64,000 nucleotides of DNA from Acrocarpospora corrugata (GTDB lineage: Bacteria > Actinomycetota > Actinomycetes > Streptosporangiales > Streptosporangiaceae), in assembly GCF_009687845.1 (NCBI RefSeq), contig NZ_BLAD01000061.1, forward strand, positions 52,689 through 116,688, written 5' to 3'. This document shows positions 15,390 to 23,108 of the stretch, in pieces. The stretch's first letter is position 1. Every line of letters starts with the position of its first letter. The position numbers and the translations under genes were made by a program. The notes beneath the pieces were generated by a model that was not told the DNA's origin, made no database searches, and was given only the letters and a program-made list of their open reading frames with translations.

Positions 15390-16619
15390 TCAGAGTTGGC
15401 TTTCCCGGCGGGCCGGCGCGTACTCGGCCACCGTGACGTCATCGTGCAGCCGCAGCCCACCACCGCCGAGCTTCGACACAACACGAGCGATCGGCGTGGG
15501 CAGATACCCGAACAGCCGAATCCCCGCCATCATGGCCGCCAACTCACCCCTGCTCCCCGGAATCAGCCGCTTCGCCGCCCCGACCGCGAAGGTACGGCTA
15601 CGCCGCACATAATCACCGAGCGCACGCTCATACGCCGGAAAAGCACGGGTGTGGTCGCCACCCGCCGCCGCCAGTTCGCCTGCCAGCACATACGCGCCGA
15701 CAATGGCCAGACTCGTGCTCCCGCCGACCGCGGGCCCCGGGCAGTATCCCGCGTCGCCCACCAGGCTGACCCGGCCACGCGACCACGTGTCCATCCGCAA
15801 CTGGGTGACCGAATCGAAGTAGAACGTCGGCGCGGTGTCCACCAGAGCCAGGAGTTCGGGCACCTCCCAGCCCAGGCCGTCGAAATGTTCGCGGAGGAGT
15901 TCCTTCTGCCGGGCGACGTCCCGGTGGTGATAGTCGAGCTCTTTCGCCGGCCGGAACATGAACAGGCCACGGGCGTCGTCCAGGCGACCGTCGCCGTACA
16001 CGGCGGCCATTCTGTTCACGCCGACGACGCCTTCCATGCGCCCGCGCAGGCCGAGGTAGTTGGGCATCGAAATGACCGCGAGGTACGCGCCGATCCAGGT
16101 CGTGAATCCGGATTCCGGGCCGAAGACCAGGCGGCGGACATTCGAGTGCAGGCCGTCGGCGCCGATCACCAGGTCGAATTCGCGGGCGGGCCGGTTCTCG
16201 AAGGTGACGTCTACGCCGCCGGAATGGTCCCGCAGCGCGGCGATGGAATCATCGAAGAAGTATTCCACGTCGCCGAGAGTGGCGTCATAGAAGACCTCGC
16301 TCAGGTCGTCGCGCATGATCTCGATGTGCTGGTCGGAGATCGCGGTCATCAGCTTGCCGATAGCGAGTTCGCGGGCGCGATCACTCCCCTCCCGGCGGAT
16401 CGACAGCCACTCGGTCCCGGTGTTCCTGGCTTCCAGAAGCGGAAGCACGCCCATCTTGTCGGCGATGCGCACGGCCGGACGGAACAGGTCGACCGCGTGA
16501 CCACCCGCCTTGCGCAACGTGGCGGCGCGTTCGACCACGGTGACGTCGAAGCCGTATCGGGCCAGCCAGTACGCGAGGACGGGGCCGGAGACGCTGGCAC
16601 CCGAGATGAGGATCCGCAT
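15390..16619 (-). CDS. FAD-dependent aromatic-ring-type monooxygenase
   Basis: 409 aa from the ATG at 16619. N-terminal FAD motif GASVSGPVLAYWLARYGFDVTVVER, middle DG-motif LVIGADGLHSNVRRLVFG and the GD motif GRVSLVGDAGYCPGPAVGGSTSLAIVGAYVLAGEL. These are the three flavin signatures of group A monooxygenases (PHBH/TetX-like). No membrane segment. It hydroxylates or epoxidises an aromatic or polyketide-like compound, possibly including drugs, using NAD(P)H and O2. Divergent from a TetR gene with three related operator boxes between, so expression is probably ligand-induced. Confidence 0.92.
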   Translation of the reverse strand: MRILISGASVSGPVLAYWLARYGFDVTVVERAATLRKAGGHAVDLFRPAVRIADKMGVLPLLEARNTGTEWLSIRREGSDRARELAIGKLMTAISDQHIEIMRDDLSEVFYDATLGDVEYFFDDSIAALRDHSGGVDVTFENRPAREFDLVIGADGLHSNVRRLVFGPESGFTTWIGAYLAVISMPNYLGLRGRMEGVVGVNRMAAVYGDGRLDDARGLFMFRPAKELDYHHRDVARQKELLREHFDGLGWEVPELLALVDTAPTFYFDSVTQLRMDTWSRGRVSLVGDAGYCPGPAVGGSTSLAIVGAYVLAGELAAAGGDHTRAFPAYERALGDYVRRSRTFAVGAAKRLIPGSRGELAAMMAGIRLFGYLPTPIARVVSKLGGGGLRLHDDVTVAEYAPARRESQL

Positions 16620-16628
16620 GCGCTTGTC

Positions 16629-16718
16629 CTTACTTAACGGAAGGTCAATTCGCTTACTTAACGGATGGTAAGTGTGGCGGAGTTCCCACCACAAGGGACT
16701 TACCGAACGATAGGTAAG
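16629..16718. promoter_or_regulatory. Three TetR operator boxes
   Basis: Three 20-bp related sites: CTTACTTAACGGAAGGTCAA (16629-16648), CTTACTTAACGGATGGTAAG (16653-16672) and CTTACCGAACGATAGGTAAG (16699-16718). The last is the best palindrome (CTTACC/GGTAAG); the first is degenerate in its right arm. All lie between the monooxygenase and TetR genes. Confidence 0.85.
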
Positions 16719-16733
16719 CGTTACCCTGTGACC

Positions 16734-17264
16734 ATGGCGAGACCCTCGGACACCAAGGCCCGCATCCAGGAGGTGGCGCGCGAGCTGTTCCTGCGGCAGG
16801 GCGTGACGAACACCAGCCTGCGGCAGATCTCCGAGCGACTCGGGATCACCAAACCCGCGCTCTACTACCATTTCGATTCACGGGAAGCGCTGCTCCGGAG
16901 CGTCATCCAGCCCCTGACGGACGACCTGGAGGCCTTCGCGGCCGCTCGCCGGCCCGGACCGCCCGAGGACCTCCTGGCGGACTACTTCGATCTCGCCTGG
17001 CAGCATCGCGACGTGCTCATGATGATCGTCGCCGACCTCTCGATCCTCAGCGAGCTCGACCTGGTCGGCCGCATGCTCTCCTGGCGCGAAACCCTGGTCA
17101 CCCTCCTCATCGGTCCCACCGCCCCCCAGAGAGCGCGAATCCACGCGACCGTCGCGGTCGGCGGCCTGTCCGACTGCATCGTGGAGTACGCCCAGCTCCC
17201 CGCCGAGGACGTCAAGAAGGCCGCCGTCGAAGCCGCCCTCGCGGCCCTGCACGCGGGCAGCTGA
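16734..17264 (+). CDS. TetR-family regulator of the monooxygenase gene
   Basis: 176 aa from the ATG at 16734. The helix-turn-helix is canonical (TKARIQEVARELFLRQGVTNTSLRQISERLGITKPALYYHFDSREALLRSV). The short C-terminal domain (about 115 aa) holds helices ending in VKKAAVEAALAALHAG. Divergent from the FAD monooxygenase gene; the three boxes at 16629-16718 are its probable binding sites and would also autoregulate it. Confidence 0.93.
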   Translation: MARPSDTKARIQEVARELFLRQGVTNTSLRQISERLGITKPALYYHFDSREALLRSVIQPLTDDLEAFAAARRPGPPEDLLADYFDLAWQHRDVLMMIVADLSILSELDLVGRMLSWRETLVTLLIGPTAPQRARIHATVAVGGLSDCIVEYAQLPAEDVKKAAVEAALAALHAGS

Positions 17265-17462
17265 CCCCTGGGCAGTCCTGCCAAATACAAAAAACCGACA
17301 AAAGCCCCAAACAACCAACCGTTTCGGGTGGATTCTCCGGTCGATGGCGACTAGCTTGCAGGGTGTTACACCAGGTGAGAGCTGCGGAGGAGCCATCATG
17401 ACAGCACAGAACCCGGCCGGTAGAGCACGCTTCGTCACCGGCACCGACCGGACCACAGTCTG

Positions 17463-18500
17463 ATGCTGAGCACCCGCACCCGCCCGCGGCAACGCCGACC
17501 CGGCAGCATCGGACGCGTCGACTTAACGCGCCAGGCAGCCAGACTCGCCCTACGAAGCCGATCCCACCGCCTCGGACAGATCTCCTTAACCCGGGCTCCA
17601 GCCCAACCAACCATCCTGCTCGACAGGTCACCACACCGACCCGACGGAGCCGGATGCCTCGGCTCCCTTCCACAAACAGCCGAACCACCCACGCCGCCGA
17701 CCCAACTGGGCCCGGACCGATCCGGCGAAGTCGTGCGCATCTCCTCCGCCCGGCAGTTGTTCCGCCGCCCGGAGCAACAGCGCCCCGGCGACAGCGGCCA
17801 ACTCGATTCACCCTGGCCGACGGCCCACGACCTGTTTGGCTCAGAACGCCCAATCGATGGGGTTGGCCACATCGACTCGGTCGGCCAGATCCACTTAATC
17901 CACCCAGCAGGCGAAACAAGCTCTTCGCCTGCCCAGTCTCGGCAATATGCCGATGCGGGTGGGTACAGCCTGATCGGGTTGACCGGCCGCGATGATCGCG
18001 CCGCGAATGGATACGACTCAACCTGGTTGGCTGACCCCGACGATCACGTCACGGACGAATACGACCCGACCCAGTCGAGCCACCCCGACAATCGCGTCAC
18101 GGGTGGATCCGGCTCAACCCGGTTGGCTGACGCCGACGACCGCATCGCGAACGGATACGGCTCAACCCGATCGGCCCGCCCCGACGACCGCATGGCGGAC
18201 GGATACGGCTCAACCCGATCGGCCGGCCTCGACGATCGCGCGGACGAATACGACACGACCCAGTCGACCGACCCCGACGAGAGCGTCGCAGGCTCGACCC
18301 GGTTGGTTGGGCGCGACGATCGTGTTGCGGGTGGCCGGGCCTCCATCTTGAGTCGGGTCTGTCTGTGGATTGCGGCGCTTAGGCGGATGCTGGTCAATAT
18401 CGTCGAATCAGCTCGCACTTACCATGAAATCTTCTTATTACGTAGGCTATTGCGTGTGAGGGTTGGCCGGATTGGGTATCCTGTGCCTGGCGCTGGATGA
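17463..18500 (+). CDS. Uncertain ORF spanning the 48-bp repeat array
   Basis: 345 codons from an ATG at 17463, with no convincing ribosome site. It uses several TTA codons, rare in this genome type, in its first third and resembles no family I know. From about codon 177 it reads a 16-residue acidic repeat (DDR.ANGYGSTRSA-like), then a basic tail. Because the repeat unit is a multiple of three, several frames on both strands stay open here, so openness is weak evidence. It may be a repeat-rich surface or intrinsically disordered protein, or non-coding DNA. Confidence 0.25.
   Translation: MLSTRTRPRQRRPGSIGRVDLTRQAARLALRSRSHRLGQISLTRAPAQPTILLDRSPHRPDGAGCLGSLPQTAEPPTPPTQLGPDRSGEVVRISSARQLFRRPEQQRPGDSGQLDSPWPTAHDLFGSERPIDGVGHIDSVGQIHLIHPAGETSSSPAQSRQYADAGGYSLIGLTGRDDRAANGYDSTWLADPDDHVTDEYDPTQSSHPDNRVTGGSGSTRLADADDRIANGYGSTRSARPDDRMADGYGSTRSAGLDDRADEYDTTQSTDPDESVAGSTRLVGRDDRVAGGRASILSRVCLWIAALRRMLVNIVESARTYHEIFLLRRLLRVRVGRIGYPVPGAG
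17991..18335. repeat. 48-bp tandem repeat array (minisatellite), about 7-8 units
   Basis: Diverged direct repeats mark units beginning (GATGAT/GACGAT/GACGAC box) at 17991, 18039, 18087, 18135, 18183, 18231, 18276 and 18315. The first six starts are exactly 48 bp apart; the last two steps are 45 and 39 bp, both in-frame deletions. Units contain GGATACGGCTCAACC and CGATCGG-type blocks. There are no spacers and the units differ at many positions, so this is not a CRISPR. Confidence 0.88.
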
Positions 18501-18509
18501 GGAGGCCGC

Positions 18510-18989
18510 ATGCAGGCCACGTCGATCGACAGTTCCGCCCGCGAGGCTGGTGATGTACGTCTAGATGGGGACGTACTTCGCAAAAGCTCGATGAGTTTCG
18601 CTGATCTTCGGGCGCTTCCCCTGGTTGAAGTGGAAGCCGTGTTCGCGTGCCGGAAATCGGGTGTGCGGCGACATCGGTTCGCGGGGCCGCTGCTGGTGGA
18701 TGTGGCGAGGCTGGCCCAGCCCACGTTCAATGTCACCAAGCGTAAGGACCGGTTACGCTTCCTGCTGTCGATCCTGGGCCGGGACGGTCACCACGCGGTT
18801 TGCTCCTGGGGAGAGATCGATCCGGAGTTCGCCGGGGTCGCGGCGGTGCTGGGCACCCGGATGGACGGCCTGGATCTCGACGACCAGGGCCCGCATCTGG
18901 TGGTCCCGGGAGACCGGTGCGGCGGCCGTCACATCAGCGCGGTCACCGAAATCCGAATCTGGTCCGACGACCAACTCTGGTCCCGGTGA
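18510..18989 (+). CDS. Molybdopterin-binding oxidoreductase-domain protein
   Basis: 159 aa; ATG preceded by GAGGAGG. It resembles the compact sulfite-oxidase-type molybdopterin domain found as a single protein in actinomycetes: MSFADLRALPLVEVEAVFACRKSGVRRHRFAGPLL, RKDRLRFLLSILGRDGHHAVCSWGEIDPEF and GPHLVVPGDRCGGRHISAVTEIRIW. The full sulfite oxidase fold is about twice as long, so this is a partial-domain family whose cofactor content is uncertain. Cys in FACRKSG could be the Mo ligand equivalent. No molybdenum cofactor genes are nearby. Confidence 0.75.
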   Translation: MQATSIDSSAREAGDVRLDGDVLRKSSMSFADLRALPLVEVEAVFACRKSGVRRHRFAGPLLVDVARLAQPTFNVTKRKDRLRFLLSILGRDGHHAVCSWGEIDPEFAGVAAVLGTRMDGLDLDDQGPHLVVPGDRCGGRHISAVTEIRIWSDDQLWSR

Positions 18990-19289
18990 CCCCGCCAACT
19001 GTTGCCCCGGTGGCTTTGCGCGCTGAGGCGTTGTTCTCACGAGGGCGGTCGGCACTTCCTCGGAGCGAAACTCCTCAAAGGCCCTTGAATCAGCCCTCGT
19101 AGCTCGTTTTTCGGTGTTACCCGGGTTCTTGCCGTCAGGGTGGCGAGTCTGACGCGCTCCCCCGGCCGCAGCGCCGGACATAGCCATCAATCCGCTCCAA
19201 GAGCGTGCAAAATCGCAATGTTTGTCTACTTATCTGGAGGTTCCCGCTCATACGGCCGGGCACAATCCGGACGAAAAGGGGGATGTTAG
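18990..19289. other. Non-coding region, 300 bp
   Basis: Separates the molybdopterin-domain gene and the small membrane protein gene. It contains an 8-bp inverted repeat ACGAGGGC (19039-19046) / GCCCTCGT (19093-19100) with a long 46-nt loop and a following T5, only a weak terminator candidate, and the GGGGG ribosome site of the next gene. Confidence 0.4.
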
Positions 19290-19586
19290 ATGATCAATAA
19301 GATTCGCGAGAACGGGATCAATTCCCAGCACATGTACATGGCGGGGTTCGCGTCCGTCGGGCTGTCGGCCGCGTCCTGGATGATCTCCAGGATGGCCGAG
19401 GGCTCGGGCATGAACCGCGCCGACCATTGGGGCATCTTCATCGGCCAGTGGGCACCGACCTTCTTCGTGCTCGGCGTCGCACTCCGCCTCGAAGAAATGC
19501 AGGACGGCAAACACGAGCCCACCATGGGCAAGTCCAAGATGGAGTCCCGCATGGCAGGCAACTCCCGCATGTCCTCTCCGACCTGA
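19290..19586 (+). CDS. Small two-helix membrane protein of unknown function
   Basis: 98 aa, ATG preceded by AAAAGGGGG. Two hydrophobic segments are visible: about residues 15-33 (MYMAGFASVGLSAASWMIS) and 47-67 (WGIFIGQWAPTFFVLGVALRL). The C-terminal 30 residues are hydrophilic and Met/Lys-rich (EEMQDGKHEPTMGKSKMESR). It is followed by a clean hairpin, so it is a monocistronic gene. I recognise it only as a conserved type of actinomycete hypothetical protein; no function can be given. Confidence 0.75.
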   Translation: MINKIRENGINSQHMYMAGFASVGLSAASWMISRMAEGSGMNRADHWGIFIGQWAPTFFVLGVALRLEEMQDGKHEPTMGKSKMESRMAGNSRMSSPT

Positions 19587-19594
19587 CAGCCGGC

Positions 19595-19624
19595 GCGGGT
19601 GGGCCTCCAAACCTGCCCACCCGC
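19595..19624 (+). terminator. Hairpin after the small membrane protein gene
   Basis: GCGGGTGGGC (19595-19604), 10-nt loop, GCCCACCCGC (19615-19624): a perfect 10-bp stem starting 9 bp after the stop codon. Confidence 0.75.
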
Positions 19625-19780
19625 ATCCCCCGCGTCACCACCCTCCGCCGCGAATGGCCCCTCCCAAACGGCTGCATCCCCCGCCTCGATCCTCCGGCGC
19701 ATCCCGCGTCGATCCTCCGGCGCGGGAGGGCCTTTCTAAACCGGCTCGCCTCCCCCTGCACGCCTCGCTATCCTCCTGAA

Positions 19781-20572
19781 ATGGCCGAAGACCGGGCGTC
19801 GCTACGCCAGATGTTCAACGGGGACGCGGAACTCTACGATCGGGCGCGGCCGGGATATCCAGCCGAACTGTTCGATCTGTTGCCCGTTGGGCGGGTGCTC
19901 GAAATCGGGCCCGGCACCGGGCAGGCCACCGAAGCGCTGGCTGCCCGGGGGAATCAGATAGTCGCAGTCGAATTGGGCCCCCAGATGGCAGATGTCGCCA
20001 GGCGGAAGCTGGCCCGATTCCCGCGAGTCGAGGTCGTCACGACGGATTTCGAGACGTGGCCACTCCCGGAGGAGCCCTTCGATCTCGTGCTGGCCGCGAC
20101 CTCGTTTCACTGGATCGACCCGGATATCCGGGTGAGCAAGGCCGCACGAGCACTGCGTCCCGGCGGAATGCTGGCCACCATCTCCACACACCACACCGCG
20201 AGCGGAACCGACGCCGACGAATTCTTCGCGGACGCGCAGGAATGCTACCTGCGTTTCGATCCGGACACTCCGCCGGGCTTGCTCCTGGAACCCGCGGACG
20301 AGATCCCAATGGACAGCGCCGAGATCGACGCATCACCCGACTTCGGACCCGCCACGTTCCATCGCTTCGAGTGGGACCAGCCCTACTCCACCCAGAGCTA
20401 CCTCGACGTCCTGACGACCTACTCGGGCCACCGCGCCCTACCACCCGCCGCCCGCAACGGCCTCCTGCGATGCATCGGCAACCTCAGCGACAGCAAATAC
20501 GCCAGCCAGATCACCAAGCATTACCTCACCGAACTACGCCTCGCCAATCGGCTCACGACCGCGACCCGCTAG
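19781..20572 (+). CDS. Class I SAM-dependent methyltransferase
   Basis: 263 aa from the ATG at 19781. Motif I VLEIGPGTGQATEALAARG binds SAM; FDLVLAATSFHWIDPDIRVSKAARALRPGGMLATIS supplies motifs II/III. The N-terminus FNGDAELYDRARPGYPAELFDLL matches the ubiquitous small-molecule methyltransferase group (UbiE-like/type 11 fold). The acceptor is unknown and the context gives no hint. The frame is open far upstream, but the conserved protein begins here. Confidence 0.9.
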   Translation: MAEDRASLRQMFNGDAELYDRARPGYPAELFDLLPVGRVLEIGPGTGQATEALAARGNQIVAVELGPQMADVARRKLARFPRVEVVTTDFETWPLPEEPFDLVLAATSFHWIDPDIRVSKAARALRPGGMLATISTHHTASGTDADEFFADAQECYLRFDPDTPPGLLLEPADEIPMDSAEIDASPDFGPATFHRFEWDQPYSTQSYLDVLTTYSGHRALPPAARNGLLRCIGNLSDSKYASQITKHYLTELRLANRLTTATR

Positions 20573-20660
20573 CTAAGCGAATCACCGAACGCCGAAGAAG
20601 CCGCTGCGCGGAGATAGGCGGTGGTGTCCCGGGCTCTAGGCGATGCGTTGCCGCCCGTGC

Positions 20661-20681
20661 CACCGCCTTGAAAGGGCGGTG
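20661..20681. terminator. Hairpin between convergent genes
   Basis: CACCGCC (20661-20667), 7-nt loop, GGCGGTG (20675-20681), between the methyltransferase (+) and IclR (-) genes. Nothing else is seen in this 191-bp gap. Confidence 0.45.
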
Positions 20682-20763
20682 TCGCCCGTCCTGCGGCTTG
20701 CGTTCACCACCAACTGGGCGCAACGCCGAACGTCTCGCCATCGCGAACCACTAGCCGAACGGC

Positions 20764-21510
20764 TCACGACGGAAGGCCTGTGGCCAAGCGGGTCGTCGCG
20801 TCGATTAGGGCTTTGGCTAGTTGGTGGCGGCGGGGGGTGGGCATGCGCTGGGCGGGGGCGGCCACGTTGATGGCGGCGACGGCGCGGGGGGAGCGGTCGC
20901 GGATTACGGCGGCGACGGAGATGACTTCGCCGCCGCCGATGGCGTAGCCGCGGGTGCGGATTTCGGTGAGGGCGGTGTCGAGGCGTTTGCGGGCGATGGT
21001 CGGCTGGTAGAGGACGTCGAGTTCGGGTGCGGGGAGTTCGGCGAGCAGGGCCAGGCCGGCCGAGGTGGCGTGGGCGGGCAGGCGGGAGCCGACGCGGGTG
21101 ACGGCGCGGACGGTCTGGGTGCTCTCGACGGCGTCCAGGTAGTGGACTTCGCCGCGTTCGAGGGCGACCAGGTGCACGGCCTCGTCGAAGCGGGCGGCGA
21201 GTTCCTCCAGGAAGGGGCGGGCTCTGGCCTGGATGTCCAGGTCGGCGACGGTGGCCAGGCCGACTTCGATCAGGGCGGGTCCGGCGGCGTAGACCCGGGA
21301 GGTGCCGATCTGCTGGACCAGGTCGTGGTAGGCGAGCATGGCCAGCAGCCGGTGCGCGGTCGAGTTGGCCACGTCGAGTTCGCGGCTGACGTCGGACAGC
21401 CGTACCTGCTCGTTGGTACGGAACATCAGGAGCAGGCGCAGGGCATTGCCGACAGAGGCCAGCGGGTAGCGCGGGAGCTGCTTCTGGTCGCCTTCCAGCG
21501 TGTTCGGCAC
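20764..21510 (-). CDS. IclR-family regulator A
   Basis: 248 aa from a GTG at 21510. Winged helix: LPRYPLASVGNALRLLLMFRTNEQVRLSDVSRELDVANSTAHRLLAMLAYHDLVQQ. Effector domain: VHLVALERGEVHYLDAVES, LPAHATSAGLALLAELP, the TRGYAIGGGEVISVAAVIRD stretch that substitutes for the usual RGYA.D.EE..G motif. It is divergent from a paralogous IclR gene at 21565, with only 54 bp between starts. Targets are unknown because no enzyme gene adjoins either. Confidence 0.88.
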   Translation of the reverse strand: MPNTLEGDQKQLPRYPLASVGNALRLLLMFRTNEQVRLSDVSRELDVANSTAHRLLAMLAYHDLVQQIGTSRVYAAGPALIEVGLATVADLDIQARARPFLEELAARFDEAVHLVALERGEVHYLDAVESTQTVRAVTRVGSRLPAHATSAGLALLAELPAPELDVLYQPTIARKRLDTALTEIRTRGYAIGGGEVISVAAVIRDRSPRAVAAINVAAPAQRMPTPRRHQLAKALIDATTRLATGLPS

Positions 21511-21528
21511 GCAGGAATCGTACAAGAG

Positions 21529-21538
21529 CAAGCGCTTG
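21529..21538. promoter_or_regulatory. Palindrome between divergent IclR genes
   Basis: Perfect 10-bp palindrome CAAGCGCTTG in the 54-bp intergenic region, overlapping the probable promoters of both regulators. Likely operator of one or both. Confidence 0.55.
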
Positions 21539-21564
21539 TCACAGTCTGAGCTAACCTGATCGGC

Positions 21565-22365
21565 ATGAGCGGGGTCGCGGAAGAGCACACCGATCGGAAG
21601 GCGCCTCGGTATCCGATCGAGTCGGTCAGTAACGCGTTGCGGTTGTTGCTCATGCTGCGGGATGAGCCCCAGATCCGGCTGACTCAGGCCAGTGCCGCGC
21701 TGGGCGTGGCTCTTTCGACGGCGCATCGCCTGCTCGCGATGCTTGAGTATCACGGTTTCGTCAGAAACGACGAGTCGCTCCGGGCGTATGTCGCGGGTCC
21801 GGCGTTGACCGACATCGGTCTCGCCGTGGTCCAGAAGATGGACATCCGCCGGGCCGCGCGCCCGATCCTGGAACAGCTCCGGGCCGAATCCGGGGAAACC
21901 GTGCACCTGGCGGCGCTGGACGGGGTGAGCGTGCTCTTCCTCGACTGCGTCGAGAGCAGCCGCGAGCTTCGGGCCACGGCCCGGACCGGGCGGGCCCTGC
22001 CCGCGCACTGCACCGCCGTGGGCAAGGCCATCCTGGCCGCCTTCACCAATGACGAACTCGACCGGCTCTATCCGGCCGACGACCTGCCGCCGCGCACCGA
22101 TCGCTCGATCCGCACCCGGGCCGAGCTGCGAAAGGAACTCCGCGACGTGCGGCAGCGGGATTACGCCTCGAACATCGGGGAGAGTGAGGCTTTGCTCGGG
22201 TCGGTCGCGGTCAGCCTGCCCCACCAGATCCGGGGGCGGTTCGTGGGGATCAGCCTGGCAGCTCCGCTCAACCGCCTGGATCCCGCGAAGGCCGCTCCCC
22301 AGGTGGCCATGCTGCGACGCGCCCGCGACGCCCTCACCGCCAGGCTGCGGCCTGCCCTCGGCTGA
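21565..22365 (+). CDS. IclR-family regulator B
   Basis: 266 aa. Winged helix APRYPIESVSNALRLLLMLRDEPQIRLTQASAALGVALSTAHRLLAMLEYHGFVRND is strikingly similar to regulator A, pointing to an old duplication. Effector domain shows ARPILEQLRAESGETVHLAALDGVSVLFLDCVES, ALPAHCTAVGKAILA and RDYASNIGESEALLGSVAVSLP. Both genes share one intergenic operator region and may cross-regulate. Its stop codon lies in a short hairpin. Confidence 0.9.
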   Translation: MSGVAEEHTDRKAPRYPIESVSNALRLLLMLRDEPQIRLTQASAALGVALSTAHRLLAMLEYHGFVRNDESLRAYVAGPALTDIGLAVVQKMDIRRAARPILEQLRAESGETVHLAALDGVSVLFLDCVESSRELRATARTGRALPAHCTAVGKAILAAFTNDELDRLYPADDLPPRTDRSIRTRAELRKELRDVRQRDYASNIGESEALLGSVAVSLPHQIRGRFVGISLAAPLNRLDPAKAAPQVAMLRRARDALTARLRPALG

Positions 22366-22382
22366 ACTTTACCCAGTTCAGC
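22361..22382. terminator. Short hairpin at the IclR B stop codon
   Basis: GCTGAAC (22361-22367), 8-nt loop, GTTCAGC (22376-22382). It may end the IclR transcript or serve as a regulatory site for the secreted-protein gene at 22447. Confidence 0.4.
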
Positions 22383-22446
22383 CCCCTGCCCTGCCTCGCC
22401 TGGGAATCAAGATCAAAGTTGATTCTCCAAGCGAAGGACTACCCAA

Positions 22447-23064
22447 ATGCGTCTGACCACCGCTCTCGCGGGTGCCGCGTTGCTGCTGCTCACCCCCACC
22501 GCGATCCCCGCGCAGGCCGACACGGCGCCGGCCGCGTCCCGTTGTTTCCAGTTGCCATATTTCGGCCCGTGGGGGAAGGCGGACTTCGACTTCGGCCCCG
22601 CGACCGTGGACCAGTTGAACCAGCACGGCATCCGGCTGGAGGGCATCGCGCCGGTCAAGGTCAAGCGGAAGAACGCCGGCCTCTACATGCCGATCGGCTG
22701 GCAGCAGGACCACATCGACCCGTGCAAGGGCGTCTTCTACCCGGGCGGATTCCGGATGGTGAACGACGCGACCGGGGACCAGATCTCGTTCGAGCGCTTC
22801 TACCTGCGCGTGGACGGGGTCTACTTCCAGGTGTCCGTCAACGGCGGCCCGGCGCAGGAACTCCAGCTCGGCACCTACCGGCTGCTGGAGTTCATGCCGA
22901 CCATCGCCACCCCGCGCCCGCTTGAGGGCGGCATCGGCCCCCGGGTGTGGCCGTTCTACGTCGGCCCCGCCTGGTCGAAGGCGGTCAAGAAGCTGACCGG
23001 CTTCGCCCCGCCGATCGGCCAGGTGCTCGGCAACCTGGACGCGGTCGTCAAGTACCTGCCTTAA
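22447..23064 (+). CDS. Secreted protein of unknown function
   Basis: 205 aa. A signal peptide (MRLTTALAGAALLLLTPTAIPAQA) is followed by a mature domain with two Cys (RCFQLPYFGPW and HIDPCKGVFYPGG) that probably pair. The central part is beta-rich: GIRLEGIAPVKVK, LYMPIGWQ, GFRMVNDATGDQISFERFYLRVDGVYFQVSVNGG. This layout recalls HtaA-like extracellular domains, but I cannot confirm that assignment. Gene faces the DUF4331 gene with a strong hairpin between. Confidence 0.7.
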   Translation: MRLTTALAGAALLLLTPTAIPAQADTAPAASRCFQLPYFGPWGKADFDFGPATVDQLNQHGIRLEGIAPVKVKRKNAGLYMPIGWQQDHIDPCKGVFYPGGFRMVNDATGDQISFERFYLRVDGVYFQVSVNGGPAQELQLGTYRLLEFMPTIATPRPLEGGIGPRVWPFYVGPAWSKAVKKLTGFAPPIGQVLGNLDAVVKYLP

Positions 23065-23073
23065 GGACCGGGT

Positions 23074-23101
23074 CCCGGCCGCCGGAGCCCCGGCGGCCGG
23101 G
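23074..23101. terminator. Strong convergent terminator hairpin
   Basis: CCCGGCCGCCGG (23074-23085), 4-nt loop, CCGGCGGCCGGG (23090-23101): a 12-bp GC-only stem between convergent genes. Confidence 0.8.
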
Positions 23102-23108
23102 ATCGGCG

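Noticed and set aside
11477..17264. Antibiotic biosynthesis cluster suggested by phosphotransferase, ABM protein, FAD monooxygenase and haloperoxidase-like hydrolase
   Set aside because: Genes are in separate regulator/enzyme pairs with their own promoters and orientations; no scaffold-forming enzyme is present.
17212..18021. Minus-strand 269-codon frame beside the repeat array
   Set aside because: Gly/Arg-rich composition, no ribosome site, no recognisable domain and overlap with the TetR gene end; considered a shadow frame.
17991..18335. CRISPR array
   Set aside because: The repeat is contiguous 48-bp units with sequence divergence and no spacers; no cas genes in the window.
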